Assembly: GCF_004006665.1 (NCBI RefSeq)
Contig: NZ_QOCL01000014.1
Location: 248,001 to 312,000, forward strand
DNA length: 64,000 nucleotides
Source: Halobacteriovorax sp. HLS
Lineage (GTDB): Bacteria; Bdellovibrionota; Bacteriovoracia; Bacteriovoracales; Bacteriovoracaceae
Reading direction: 5' to 3'
Shown here: one piece after another, positions 44,888 through 53,197 of the stretch
Layout of the letters: each line of letters begins with the position of its first letter
Numbering within the stretch: the first letter of the stretch is position 1
Translations under genes and position numbers: made by a program
Notes under the pieces: model-generated
The model's database searches: none
What the model was told of the DNA's origin: nothing
What the model saw: the letters and a program-made list of their open reading frames with translations, nothing else

Positions 44888-45868
44888 ATGAATAATGATC
44901 AAGAAAAAATACTTCTAAGCTTTGCCGAATCATTTTCACTGACTCCAAGGGAAGGTGAAATTGTTGGTCAGCTTCTTTTGCAAATGACTTCAACTAAGCA
45001 AATTTCTGACTCTCTAGGAATTAGTACTTCTACAGTAAGAAATCATTTTGAAAGTATTTTTAGAAAAACAGGCTGTGAGAATAAATGTGAAGTAGCAGTA
45101 TTACTTTACAAGCAGCTGTTAACTAAGGTGCAAGACTTTAAACCTTTTGGGAGATCTCCAAAAGTTATTGTTGTTGATGATAATGAGGTAATGTGTGAGC
45201 TCTTAGCAACTAGCTTAGAACCTTATGGAATTAATATCACTGCAGTTACAGAGTCTGAAAAAGTATTAGAACTCCTTGAGGTAGATCGTTACGATTGTAT
45301 TATTTCTGATATAAGAATGCCTTCAATGGATGGAGTGGAGCTATTAGAAAGAATTAGAAAGACACATCCGATTTGGCCGTTTGTTATTCTAATTTCTGGG
45401 CATCATGACTATGATATGGATGACTTACTCAATCATGGAGCAGTTGCATTCGTTCAAAAACCTTTTAAGGTTGATGAGTTATATTCTTTAATATCAGCTT
45501 ACTATATTGATGATCTCGTCGAAAGAAATCGTGCCATGTTAATGGATAAAGATGTTCTCTATGATTTTAGTGAAAATACTATTGATCTATCGCAGGTTTC
45601 AGTAGGTGCAGGTGGAATTTTTATATCCTTTGATAACTCACCTGAACTAAGAAGTTCTGTTGTAGGTAATGTATATGACTTCTCTCTAAAAGTTAGTGAT
45701 CAGATCAATGCTGTTCAAGTTGCAGCAGAGATTGTTTGGAAGAAAGAAGAGAATATCGATACTCCAGGAGTAGGTATCAGATTCTTAACTATGACTCCTC
45801 AAATAGACTCATATATTAAGAAGCATATTTCTAAGAATAAGATTCAAAGCTTTATTCCTAATAATTAG
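44888..45868 (+). CDS. HTH-receiver-PilZ-like regulator
   Basis: A 326-residue protein with three domains in an unusual order. Residues 14-78 form a LuxR/GerE helix-turn-helix (LTPREGEIVGQLL, ISTSTVRNHFESIFRK). Residues 92-205 are a complete receiver with D97/D98, phospho-acceptor D141, S170 and K191. Residues 225-315 look like a PilZ-type domain (IDLSQVSVGAGGIFIS, then GVGIRF), without a clear RxxxR c-di-GMP motif. In most LuxR-type regulators the HTH is C-terminal. The combination suggests phosphorylation and possibly a c-di-GMP-linked input to one DNA-binding output. Confidence 0.9.
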   Translation: MNNDQEKILLSFAESFSLTPREGEIVGQLLLQMTSTKQISDSLGISTSTVRNHFESIFRKTGCENKCEVAVLLYKQLLTKVQDFKPFGRSPKVIVVDDNEVMCELLATSLEPYGINITAVTESEKVLELLEVDRYDCIISDIRMPSMDGVELLERIRKTHPIWPFVILISGHHDYDMDDLLNHGAVAFVQKPFKVDELYSLISAYYIDDLVERNRAMLMDKDVLYDFSENTIDLSQVSVGAGGIFISFDNSPELRSSVVGNVYDFSLKVSDQINAVQVAAEIVWKKEENIDTPGVGIRFLTMTPQIDSYIKKHISKNKIQSFIPNN

Positions 45869-46018
45869 TGACCAGTTCACTTGGCGCTATACTTTATCGA
45901 AAATAAAAGGATTTTATCTAAAATCAGTAGTTTATGTCCGTCTTTTTTTTCCACATATAAAAATATTTAGTAACGAAGTAAAATATTTCGGAGAGACTTT
46001 TTACCTAAGAGTGAGAGA

Positions 46019-47263
46019 ATGAAGCTAATTAATCTATTTCTGTTATTTGCGTTGATATGTTTAGCTTCATGTGAGCCTCCTGCCCAAATGAATAAGGTTC
46101 AACTTGGCGAGTGGAACTCTGACGATAAGAATGAAGGTTTGTCCGATGAAGAGTGGCAAAGAAGTATGCGTGATCTTTCTGATGGAAATAGAACTATCCC
46201 TTCATCGTCTGAAGTAACTTCTCATATTGACTCTTTCTTAACCCCTGCAAATGATTGTTATAATTATTTTAATCCAAGTGATTCGATAAGCAATCCGGCT
46301 TCTAAGGGGGCGAGAACTGTTCTTGCTTCGTTCTATCAGTCTTGTGCGGCAATTGATAATGTCATCACTTCTAGGGTAAATACTCTAAAAGGGGTTACTT
46401 CAGTTAGAGTTGCCGATGGTAAGTGTGGTGTGAAATCTAGAAGAATTAGAAAAATATATGATAGAGATGCTTTTATTAAATCTCATATTGTTTTAAGTAA
46501 GCTTGATAATGACCCAAGCTACCCTGGTCCTGGCTGTATTGATAAGAGAAAGGCCCCACCTGTTTATGGATATTGTTCAACCACCAATGTGAATTCTAAG
46601 GGAGAAGCTAAATTATCCCAAAAAGGAATGGGTGTTGCTAAGAGCTCATTACCAGCTTCAGGAATTGACTGTTCAGCTTTTATTTCATTGGCCCTAGGCT
46701 CTCAAGGTTTAAAGGTCTCTAAAACGGATGATAAATTTAAAAGATATACAACAACAGGTTTTGCAGGAGCAGCACAGTCTTCTAAGAACTCATGTTTAAA
46801 GAGTCCAGTTTTTAGTGAAGAAAAATCTATTATCCCTGGAGATATTATAAACTACAGAGCAAGTCATGTGGTAATGATAGACGCTGTAGGAGAAGACCCT
46901 CTTGGCATTGATAAATTTTCTAAAACTTCAAACTGTGGTGCTATTACTATCGATGCATTTGATTTTACCTATATTCACAGTGGGTTGACTGGTGGAAATT
47001 ACGGACCTTCTAGGGTTCATGTAAGTGCCCATAATGGATCATCAAGTACAATGTTTAATAATCTTGTACAGCTGGCAAGAAAGGCCTGTGCTAAGAAAGT
47101 AAAAGGAGAAAAAGAGCTAGGCTCTGCTTCAAAGCTACATTCTAGCAATGCGAGATTCGGACTTCTAAGGCATCAGTCTGATGATCCTCGTTGTAGAACT
47201 GATAAGAAAGTTAAAATTGAAGGTCAGTCTTGTATCGACCAATGTGTAGAGAAAGGTAGTTAA
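46019..47263 (+). CDS. NlpC/P60-like lipoprotein
   Basis: A 414-residue lipoprotein (perfect lipobox LASC, acylated C18). A Ser/Asp-rich stretch leads into a long N-terminal section of unknown fold. The domain at about 205-360 has C218 in GIDCSAFISLALG, PGDIINY, and H283 in ASHVVMID, the C-H pattern of NlpC/P60 cell-wall peptidases, usually cutting gamma-D-Glu to diamino acid bonds. Ten or more cysteines suggest extensive disulfides. It forms an operon with the small exported protein starting 2 bp after its stop. Confidence 0.88.
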   Translation: MKLINLFLLFALICLASCEPPAQMNKVQLGEWNSDDKNEGLSDEEWQRSMRDLSDGNRTIPSSSEVTSHIDSFLTPANDCYNYFNPSDSISNPASKGARTVLASFYQSCAAIDNVITSRVNTLKGVTSVRVADGKCGVKSRRIRKIYDRDAFIKSHIVLSKLDNDPSYPGPGCIDKRKAPPVYGYCSTTNVNSKGEAKLSQKGMGVAKSSLPASGIDCSAFISLALGSQGLKVSKTDDKFKRYTTTGFAGAAQSSKNSCLKSPVFSEEKSIIPGDIINYRASHVVMIDAVGEDPLGIDKFSKTSNCGAITIDAFDFTYIHSGLTGGNYGPSRVHVSAHNGSSSTMFNNLVQLARKACAKKVKGEKELGSASKLHSSNARFGLLRHQSDDPRCRTDKKVKIEGQSCIDQCVEKGS

Positions 47264-47264
47264 A

Positions 47265-47735
47265 ATGAAAGTTAAAGTATTTCTTTTATTGTTTATTTTT
47301 TCGATTCCAGCTTTAGGATTGGTTTGTCCCGATGGAATTAGTAACGAAACGATAGCAAAGGAGCTTATTGCTGTTGAACTTTCTGGTGTTCGAGTGAGTG
47401 ATATGGCCGAAAGTTACTGTCTAAAACAATCAGCTCACCCTCATATTTTAGTAACTCATGAAGAAGCTGTTGAAGAAGAGAAGTTTGCTAAGTACTTTGT
47501 AAAAACTGATGTTGAGATTGAAATCAAGTCGTTAAAAGAAATAGATAAGGATACTGCTACATTTAAAGTCGAATACGAGCTTCAAGGTAGTGATGAAAAA
47601 AATAAGCCTGTCAAAATAAAATCATCATTAACTTTTATGAAAAACTCGAATCCTATAGTTCAAAAAACTTATGGATGCGCATCTATTTTAGAACCACCAC
47701 AAGAAATCACTCTTTATAAGAGATGTAAGAGATAA
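47265..47735 (+). CDS. Small exported protein, partner of the NlpC/P60-like lipoprotein
   Basis: A 156-residue protein with a signal peptide (to about residue 18) and four cysteines (C21, C52, and two near the C-terminus). The centre is an acidic, beta-strand-rich domain resembling cystatin or lipocalin-type scaffolds only loosely. No family is recognised. Its start is 2 bp from the previous stop, so it is translated from the same mRNA. A chaperone, inhibitor or immunity role toward the wall enzyme is plausible but unproven. Confidence 0.83.
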   Translation: MKVKVFLLLFIFSIPALGLVCPDGISNETIAKELIAVELSGVRVSDMAESYCLKQSAHPHILVTHEEAVEEEKFAKYFVKTDVEIEIKSLKEIDKDTATFKVEYELQGSDEKNKPVKIKSSLTFMKNSNPIVQKTYGCASILEPPQEITLYKRCKR

Positions 47736-47739
47736 ATTT

Positions 47740-49866
47740 TCAACGTCGCCAACTATGAAATTTCTTAACAAACTCTAGCAGTTTTTCCGGTTTTCTTTCA
47801 CTTTTCCATGCGCCAGCAAGATACTTATTTGCTTCACCCATAGTCGGGTATGTGTGAATTGTTGAGAGAATTGTGTTAAGACCATAATTATTTTTCATCG
47901 CGCTGATAAACTCAACAAGTAAGTCACTTGCATGATTTCCAACTATGGTTGCACCAATTATTTTATCTGTTCCAGGTTTGGTTAAAACTTTAACAAAACC
48001 ATGATCTTCACTATCTGCTATAGCTCTATCAAGATCATCAATCCCATACTTAGTTATCTCGTATTCTATTTCCTGGGCTTTGCAACTCTGTTCATTTTGA
48101 CCAACTGTTGCGACTTCTGGATCAGTGTAAGTGGCCCAAGGAATAACACTATAGTCGACCTTAAACTTTTTAAATATTCCAAAGAGACCATTTACGGCAC
48201 AATACCAAGCCTGATGTGCAGCAGTGTGAGTTAATTGATACGGACCCGTAACGTCTCCACAGGCGAAGATATTTGGATAGTTTGTTTGTAGATATTCATT
48301 AGTCTCGATAGTTCCGTTATCTCTCAATTTAAGAGCTAGGTTCTCTAGACCGAATCCACGAGTGTTTGGCTTTCTTCCTACTGCAATAAGAACTTTATCA
48401 AATTCAATGATAATATCTTCTCCGTCAATCTCACAGGTTAGCTGGTTTCCACTAAAGCTCTTCGCTCTATGGTTAATTAAGACATCTATACCTTCGTCTT
48501 CCAATTTTTTATGAATAAGAGTTGAGACATCAGGGTCTTCTTTCATCATTACTCTAGAAGACATTTCGACTATTGTTACTTTTGACCCTAGCCTAGAAAA
48601 GGATTGGGCTATTTCTAATCCAATTGGTCCTCCACCTAAGACAACAAATCTAGCCGGTAAATCTTCAAGATTCCATAAAGTATCAGATGTTAAAAAGTCA
48701 GTCGTTTCAATACCTGGAATTGGGGGAATAAAAGGACTTGCTCCCGTGGAAATAGTAATACTTTTAGTCGTTAGCACTTTTCCATTAACTTGCACTTCCC
48801 AAGGGGAGAGAATTTTTGCTTCACCTTGAATACAATCAACTCCTAATTTTGAATATCTCTCAATTGAATCATGGGGTTCAATTTTAGTAATGACACTTTT
48901 TACTCGATTCATAATTTCTTTAAAGTCGAAATCGATTGCAATGGAGCGGATACCAAACTCATTTGCACGTTTTGAGTAATGAATTACTTTGGCAGATTTT
49001 ATTAGTGCTTTTGAAGGAACACAGCCAGTATTAAGGCAATCTCCTCCCATTTTATGCTTCTCTATAAGAGCAACTTTTGCATTAACTGTAGCGCCGATAT
49101 ACGAAGTCACAAGACCTCCTGCTCCAGCACCAATTGAGATCATATTGTAGTCATAGCTCTTAGGTCTTTTATGATTTTGATAGACTTTATTAGCTTTAAT
49201 CTTACTTATGAGAGCTTTAGCAAGTAGAGGAATAAAAGCGAGAAGTGTGAATGAAAATATCAATGAAGGACTCAGTATTCCTTTTAGTGAATCTATTTTC
49301 GATAACTCAACTCCTGCGTTCACATAGACAATTGTTCCAAGTAACATTCCTATCTGAGAAACAAAGAAAAATGTGAGAATTCTTATCGGGGTTAGTCCCA
49401 TTACTAAATTAATAAGAAAGAAAGGAAAAGCTGGAATAAGTCTTAGCGTAAAGAGATAGAACGCTCCATCTGTTTTTATTCCTTCATTAATAACTTTTAA
49501 TTTCGTGGCGAACTTTTCTTGTACATAGTCCTTGAGAATAAATCTTGCCGCTAAGAAAGCTAAAGTGGCGCCTATTGTGCTAGCAAACGAAACTATAAGT
49601 GTACCCTTTACTAGACCAAAAATTGCTCCGCCTGCGAGGGTAATAATGGTTGCTCCTGGTAACGAAAGGGCCGTCGAAACTATGTAGATACTCATGTAGA
49701 TGAGAATCATTTTTGAAGGGTTTTCTTTATTAAAATTTACTAGATCTGATAAATTTGATTTTAAATAATCTAAACTAAGGTAATTAGTAACGTCAAACTT
49801 CCATGCAACGATAAATAGAATAATGATAACTAGGACGAGAGTCCCTTTTTTTAAAATAGGTTTCAT
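47740..49866 (-). CDS. Fusion of TVP38/DedA-type membrane domain and pyridine nucleotide-disulfide oxidoreductase
   Basis: A 708-residue fusion. Residues 1-230 are a VTT/DedA-like membrane domain with several hydrophobic segments and the SLPGATIITLAGGAIFG signature. From about 240 runs a complete class I disulfide oxidoreductase: GAGAGGL for FAD, redox cysteines in GGDCLNTGCVPS, GGGPIGLE for NAD(P)H, and the C-terminal HTYPTMGE. Similar fusions are annotated in several bacteria. The physiological substrate is unknown; membrane-anchored reduction of a quinone, metal or disulfide is possible. Confidence 0.93.
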   Translation of the reverse strand: MKPILKKGTLVLVIIILFIVAWKFDVTNYLSLDYLKSNLSDLVNFNKENPSKMILIYMSIYIVSTALSLPGATIITLAGGAIFGLVKGTLIVSFASTIGATLAFLAARFILKDYVQEKFATKLKVINEGIKTDGAFYLFTLRLIPAFPFFLINLVMGLTPIRILTFFFVSQIGMLLGTIVYVNAGVELSKIDSLKGILSPSLIFSFTLLAFIPLLAKALISKIKANKVYQNHKRPKSYDYNMISIGAGAGGLVTSYIGATVNAKVALIEKHKMGGDCLNTGCVPSKALIKSAKVIHYSKRANEFGIRSIAIDFDFKEIMNRVKSVITKIEPHDSIERYSKLGVDCIQGEAKILSPWEVQVNGKVLTTKSITISTGASPFIPPIPGIETTDFLTSDTLWNLEDLPARFVVLGGGPIGLEIAQSFSRLGSKVTIVEMSSRVMMKEDPDVSTLIHKKLEDEGIDVLINHRAKSFSGNQLTCEIDGEDIIIEFDKVLIAVGRKPNTRGFGLENLALKLRDNGTIETNEYLQTNYPNIFACGDVTGPYQLTHTAAHQAWYCAVNGLFGIFKKFKVDYSVIPWATYTDPEVATVGQNEQSCKAQEIEYEITKYGIDDLDRAIADSEDHGFVKVLTKPGTDKIIGATIVGNHASDLLVEFISAMKNNYGLNTILSTIHTYPTMGEANKYLAGAWKSERKPEKLLEFVKKFHSWRR

Positions 49867-49925
49867 GAATATCCCTTAAGATTATTTACTAACTAATAGT
49901 TTAATGATTTAGAGTCATGTTACAA

Positions 49926-50459
49926 TCATTTCTTCTTAGGAATATGAATTAGTGATACGGAGTTCATGCAGTATCTTAATCCTGTAGGGTCTGGACCATC
50001 TTCAAATACATGACCTAAGTGAGCGTCACATCTAGAACAAACTATTTCAACTCTTTTCATGCCAAATTTCGTGTCAACATTTTGATTTACTGCGGACTTA
50101 TTAATGACATCCCAAAAACTCGGCCAACCCGTTCCAGATTTATACTTCGTCGAAGCGTCAAAGAGGTGCTGTCCGCAATTAGAGCAGATATAAATACCAT
50201 CTTCTTTATTATCCCAGTATTTTCCTGTGAAAGATCTCTCTGTTCCGGCCTCTCTAGTTACAGTGTATTGAAGGGGAGAGAGAACACTTTTCCAATATGC
50301 TTTATCTTTTGATTTCCAATCAACTTTGTCTGAGTCAATTTTCGAAAGATGACTTGCTTCATAATCAAAGCCTTCATTTGCAGCAGATTTCTTGAATAGG
50401 CTAAACATTGTTCCTCCAGCTAGGCATAAGGCAATAATAATATAAGAAAGCTTTTTCAT
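49926..50459 (-). CDS. msrB: Peptide-methionine (R)-S-oxide reductase, exported form
   Basis: A 177-residue protein. The first 25 residues form a hydrophobic signal or anchor, so the enzyme acts outside the cytoplasm. The zinc site is C92/C95 (CSNC) and C141/C144 (CSRC); the catalytic cysteine is C164 in GLRYCMNSVSL. GTGWPSF is intact. It repairs oxidised methionines in envelope proteins. It is unlinked to msrA and the reductant is unknown. Confidence 0.95.
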   Translation of the reverse strand: MKKLSYIIIALCLAGGTMFSLFKKSAANEGFDYEASHLSKIDSDKVDWKSKDKAYWKSVLSPLQYTVTREAGTERSFTGKYWDNKEDGIYICSNCGQHLFDASTKYKSGTGWPSFWDVINKSAVNQNVDTKFGMKRVEIVCSRCDAHLGHVFEDGPDPTGLRYCMNSVSLIHIPKKK

Positions 50460-50550
50460 AATAACTCCGTGATCTCTACTATAAGTGTAGATTGTTATTA
50501 AAATGTGACAAGCTTTTAGTCTACTATGTCTAATATACTGTTTTTATTGA

Positions 50551-51093
50551 TCAGTTCTTAGACAACCTTTTTTTCTTATAAACTTTTATTCCGATCATAA
50601 GTATAGCGGAGAAGGCCAAAAGACCAACGACACCATAAATCATAGAGACCATATCTTGCAGGATAATTAAGAAAACAATTGCAAATAGAAAGATAGTTGC
50701 TACTTCGTTCCAAATTCTTAGACCATTAGACGACCAAGAGTATGAGTCATTTTGTAATGCTTTAAAAATAAGATGACACTTAAAGTGATAAAAATAGAGA
50801 AATATAACAAAGATGATCTTTGCTATCATAAATGGGTGATCAGTTAGAGGCATATAAATATGTAGTAAGCTAGGGCCTAAGATTAACGTTACAATTGCTG
50901 AAGGCCAAGTAATTCCATACCAAAGTCGCCTAGACATTATCTTAAATTGGTCGGTAAGAATTGTTTTCTTTGGTTCTTCTAATTCGCTACTTTCTGTTTG
51001 ATAAATAAATAAACGAACGATGTAAAAAAGCCCCGCAAACCAAGTTACAATAAAAATAATATGTAGAGCTTTTAAGTATGGAAATGATGACAT
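50551..51093 (-). CDS. hemJ: Protoporphyrinogen IX oxidase, HemJ family
   Basis: A 180-residue membrane protein with four to five hydrophobic segments. It begins with the HemJ/CopD signature YLKALHIIFIVTWFAGLFYIVR. The conserved histidine H11 and the later KCHLIF and LRIWNEVATIFLFAIVFLI fit HemJ, which oxidises protoporphyrinogen IX in many oxygen-using Gram-negative bacteria. The CopD copper family shares part of the pattern, so HemJ is the better but not the only reading. No other haem gene is adjacent. Confidence 0.85.
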   Translation of the reverse strand: MSSFPYLKALHIIFIVTWFAGLFYIVRLFIYQTESSELEEPKKTILTDQFKIMSRRLWYGITWPSAIVTLILGPSLLHIYMPLTDHPFMIAKIIFVIFLYFYHFKCHLIFKALQNDSYSWSSNGLRIWNEVATIFLFAIVFLIILQDMVSMIYGVVGLLAFSAILMIGIKVYKKKRLSKN

Positions 51094-51169
51094 TTTTATT
51101 CCTAGATCAATAGTTTAAATAAATATATCATTTCTCTGACAGAAAAAAGAGTCTCATTTTAGGAAAATC

Positions 51170-51769
51170 ATGAAAAAAACCTTTTATATATTCAGGCATG
51201 GGCAAACAGATTGGAATAAGGAAAGAAAAGTTCAAGGCCAGACCGATATTGAGCTAAATGAACTGGGTCAAGAGCAGGCTCAAGAACTAAAATGTTTCTT
51301 TGATAGCTTTGATATTGATATATGTTATAGCTCTGATTTGAGTAGGGCCTATAGAACTGCTGAGATTGCTTTTAGTGGTAAAGGGGTTTCAATTTTTAAG
51401 AGTATTAATTTGAGAGAAGCCAACTTTGGACAAGTTGAAGGAATGACTAGAGAGAATCTGATTGCAATCTATAATGAAAACTTTTGGGAAGTTAATGAGC
51501 AATCAGATGAGTCCTTGAACTTTTGTTATCCTGGAGGTGAAACTAGAAGGGAGCTTAGGGACCGACTGGTTAAATTCATTGAGAATCTAAGAGACTCTGC
51601 TACAGAGAGAAATATTGCAATAAGTACTCATGGTGGAGCGTTGAGAATTTTACTCCATCATTTTCTTCCTAAGGACGCAACTCCTTTGCCTATACCTAAT
51701 TGCGTTGTCTATAAACTAACCTTTGATGGGGATTCGGCCCTTATTGAAGGACCTTTAAATAATAATTGA
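51170..51769 (+). CDS. Histidine phosphatase (phosphoglycerate mutase-like)
   Basis: A 199-residue enzyme with the catalytic RHG motif in YIFRHGQTDWN (His10) and the second His in ISTHGGALRI. Its size suits the CobC/PhoE-type branch rather than glycolytic mutase. Substrates range from phosphosugars to cobalamin intermediates and cannot be assigned. AGGAAAA lies upstream of the ATG. Its end overlaps the DASS transporter gene by 15 bp tail to tail. Confidence 0.92.
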   Translation: MKKTFYIFRHGQTDWNKERKVQGQTDIELNELGQEQAQELKCFFDSFDIDICYSSDLSRAYRTAEIAFSGKGVSIFKSINLREANFGQVEGMTRENLIAIYNENFWEVNEQSDESLNFCYPGGETRRELRDRLVKFIENLRDSATERNIAISTHGGALRILLHHFLPKDATPLPIPNCVVYKLTFDGDSALIEGPLNNN

Positions 51770-53197
51770 AATTAAAACAACTAAAAATATAATTGCAACG
51801 ATATTGAAAAAGAATCCATTCTTTATCATAGTTCCTATTTTTACTTCTCCACTGCCATAAACAATAGCATTAGGAGGAGTTGCGACAGGAAGCATGAAGG
51901 CCATATTACAGCTTGTACTAACAGCAAGTACAAGGGCAAGAACCGACATATTCACTGTACTGGCAGAGGCAATAACAATTGGAATTAGAATATTCGCTGC
52001 CGCTGTGTTTGAGGCAACTTCAGTCATGAATATTGTAAAAGTAATCAATGCTAGTAAGAGAATGAAATTAGAAGAATTTCCAAAGTTTGAAATAAGAATA
52101 TCTCCGGCCATAGTAGCAAGACCAGTTTTAAAAAGTATTCCTCCAAGACTTAGTCCTGAGCCAAATAGTACTAATGATGGCCAGTCGACAGACTTAGCAT
52201 CTTCAAGAGAGAGAATCTTTATTCTATCTTTTAGAGGAAAAACAAATAGTAGTGATGCGAAGAAGATCGAGACCACTCCCGGATCGAGTCTTTGAGTAAA
52301 GAAGATCGATAGAGAATGCTCTTTTCCTAAAATGAAGGAGAAGATACTTGGGCTAAACCAAAAGAACACAGTTAGACCAAAGAGAGAGAGAACGAAGAAT
52401 TCTTGAGCATTAAGCTTTTCAAATTTTTCGGATTTAATAATTTCAATATTTCTAATGTCAAAGTTTGTTCTTTCTATCTTCTTTGTGACCCACCAAGAAA
52501 TACCTAATATAAATATAATAACTAAAGGTATAAATGTGATGAACCATTGAAAGAAAGAAAAATCTATATTTGCTAAATCTTTAAGCATTCCAATGGCAAT
52601 CATATTAGGAGGAGATCCAATTGGCGTACCTAATCCTCCAATAGTCGCAGAGTAGGCCATGCCTAAAAGTATTGTAGACTTTAGTTCTTTACTTTCAATC
52701 TTAAGACTTTTAATCATTCCTAAGACTATTGGGAGCATCATTGCAGTAGTGGCCGTATTGGAAACCCACATTGAGAAAATTGCAGTTAAAGAGAATATTC
52801 CTAAAATAGTTCGCTTTAAACTTCCTCTAAAGAAACTAGATGTTAAGAGCCATACTGAAATCTTCCTATCAAACCTCATTACCTCTAAGGCCTTTGCAAA
52901 AAGAAAGCCTCCAAGAAATAGAAAAATGATAGGGTTTGAAAAAGGAGCAAATGCTTCAGTAGCAGGTACAACTCCAAGAATTACAGAGGTACTCACGCCA
53001 AGTAATCCAGTTACAAATAGTGGTATTGGAGTTAAAAACCACTGGCATACAGTAAGAGAAAATATTGCCAAAAAAGTTTGTGCCTTGGCATCCATTTCTA
53101 AATTTAAATTTAAAATAATGAAAAATATAATAGGGCCTATTACTAGGCCCCATTTATTTATATATAAGAGAAGTTTTTTTATTGATACTCTAACCAT
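51755..53197 (-). CDS. DASS/SLC13-family anion symporter
   Basis: About 480 residues with 11-12 membrane segments. The two SNT loops (SNTATTAMMLP and SNTAAANILIP) that bind Na+ and dicarboxylate are present. It imports C4-dicarboxylates, citrate or sulfate using sodium. The ATG at 53197 overlaps the pckA stop by 8 bp, so translation is coupled. A dicarboxylate importer next to PEP carboxykinase fits growth on amino- and organic acids from prey or the environment; this link is inference. Confidence 0.92.
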   Translation of the reverse strand: MVRVSIKKLLLYINKWGLVIGPIIFFIILNLNLEMDAKAQTFLAIFSLTVCQWFLTPIPLFVTGLLGVSTSVILGVVPATEAFAPFSNPIIFLFLGGFLFAKALEVMRFDRKISVWLLTSSFFRGSLKRTILGIFSLTAIFSMWVSNTATTAMMLPIVLGMIKSLKIESKELKSTILLGMAYSATIGGLGTPIGSPPNMIAIGMLKDLANIDFSFFQWFITFIPLVIIFILGISWWVTKKIERTNFDIRNIEIIKSEKFEKLNAQEFFVLSLFGLTVFFWFSPSIFSFILGKEHSLSIFFTQRLDPGVVSIFFASLLFVFPLKDRIKILSLEDAKSVDWPSLVLFGSGLSLGGILFKTGLATMAGDILISNFGNSSNFILLLALITFTIFMTEVASNTAAANILIPIVIASASTVNMSVLALVLAVSTSCNMAFMLPVATPPNAIVYGSGEVKIGTMIKNGFFFNIVAIIFLVVLISIII

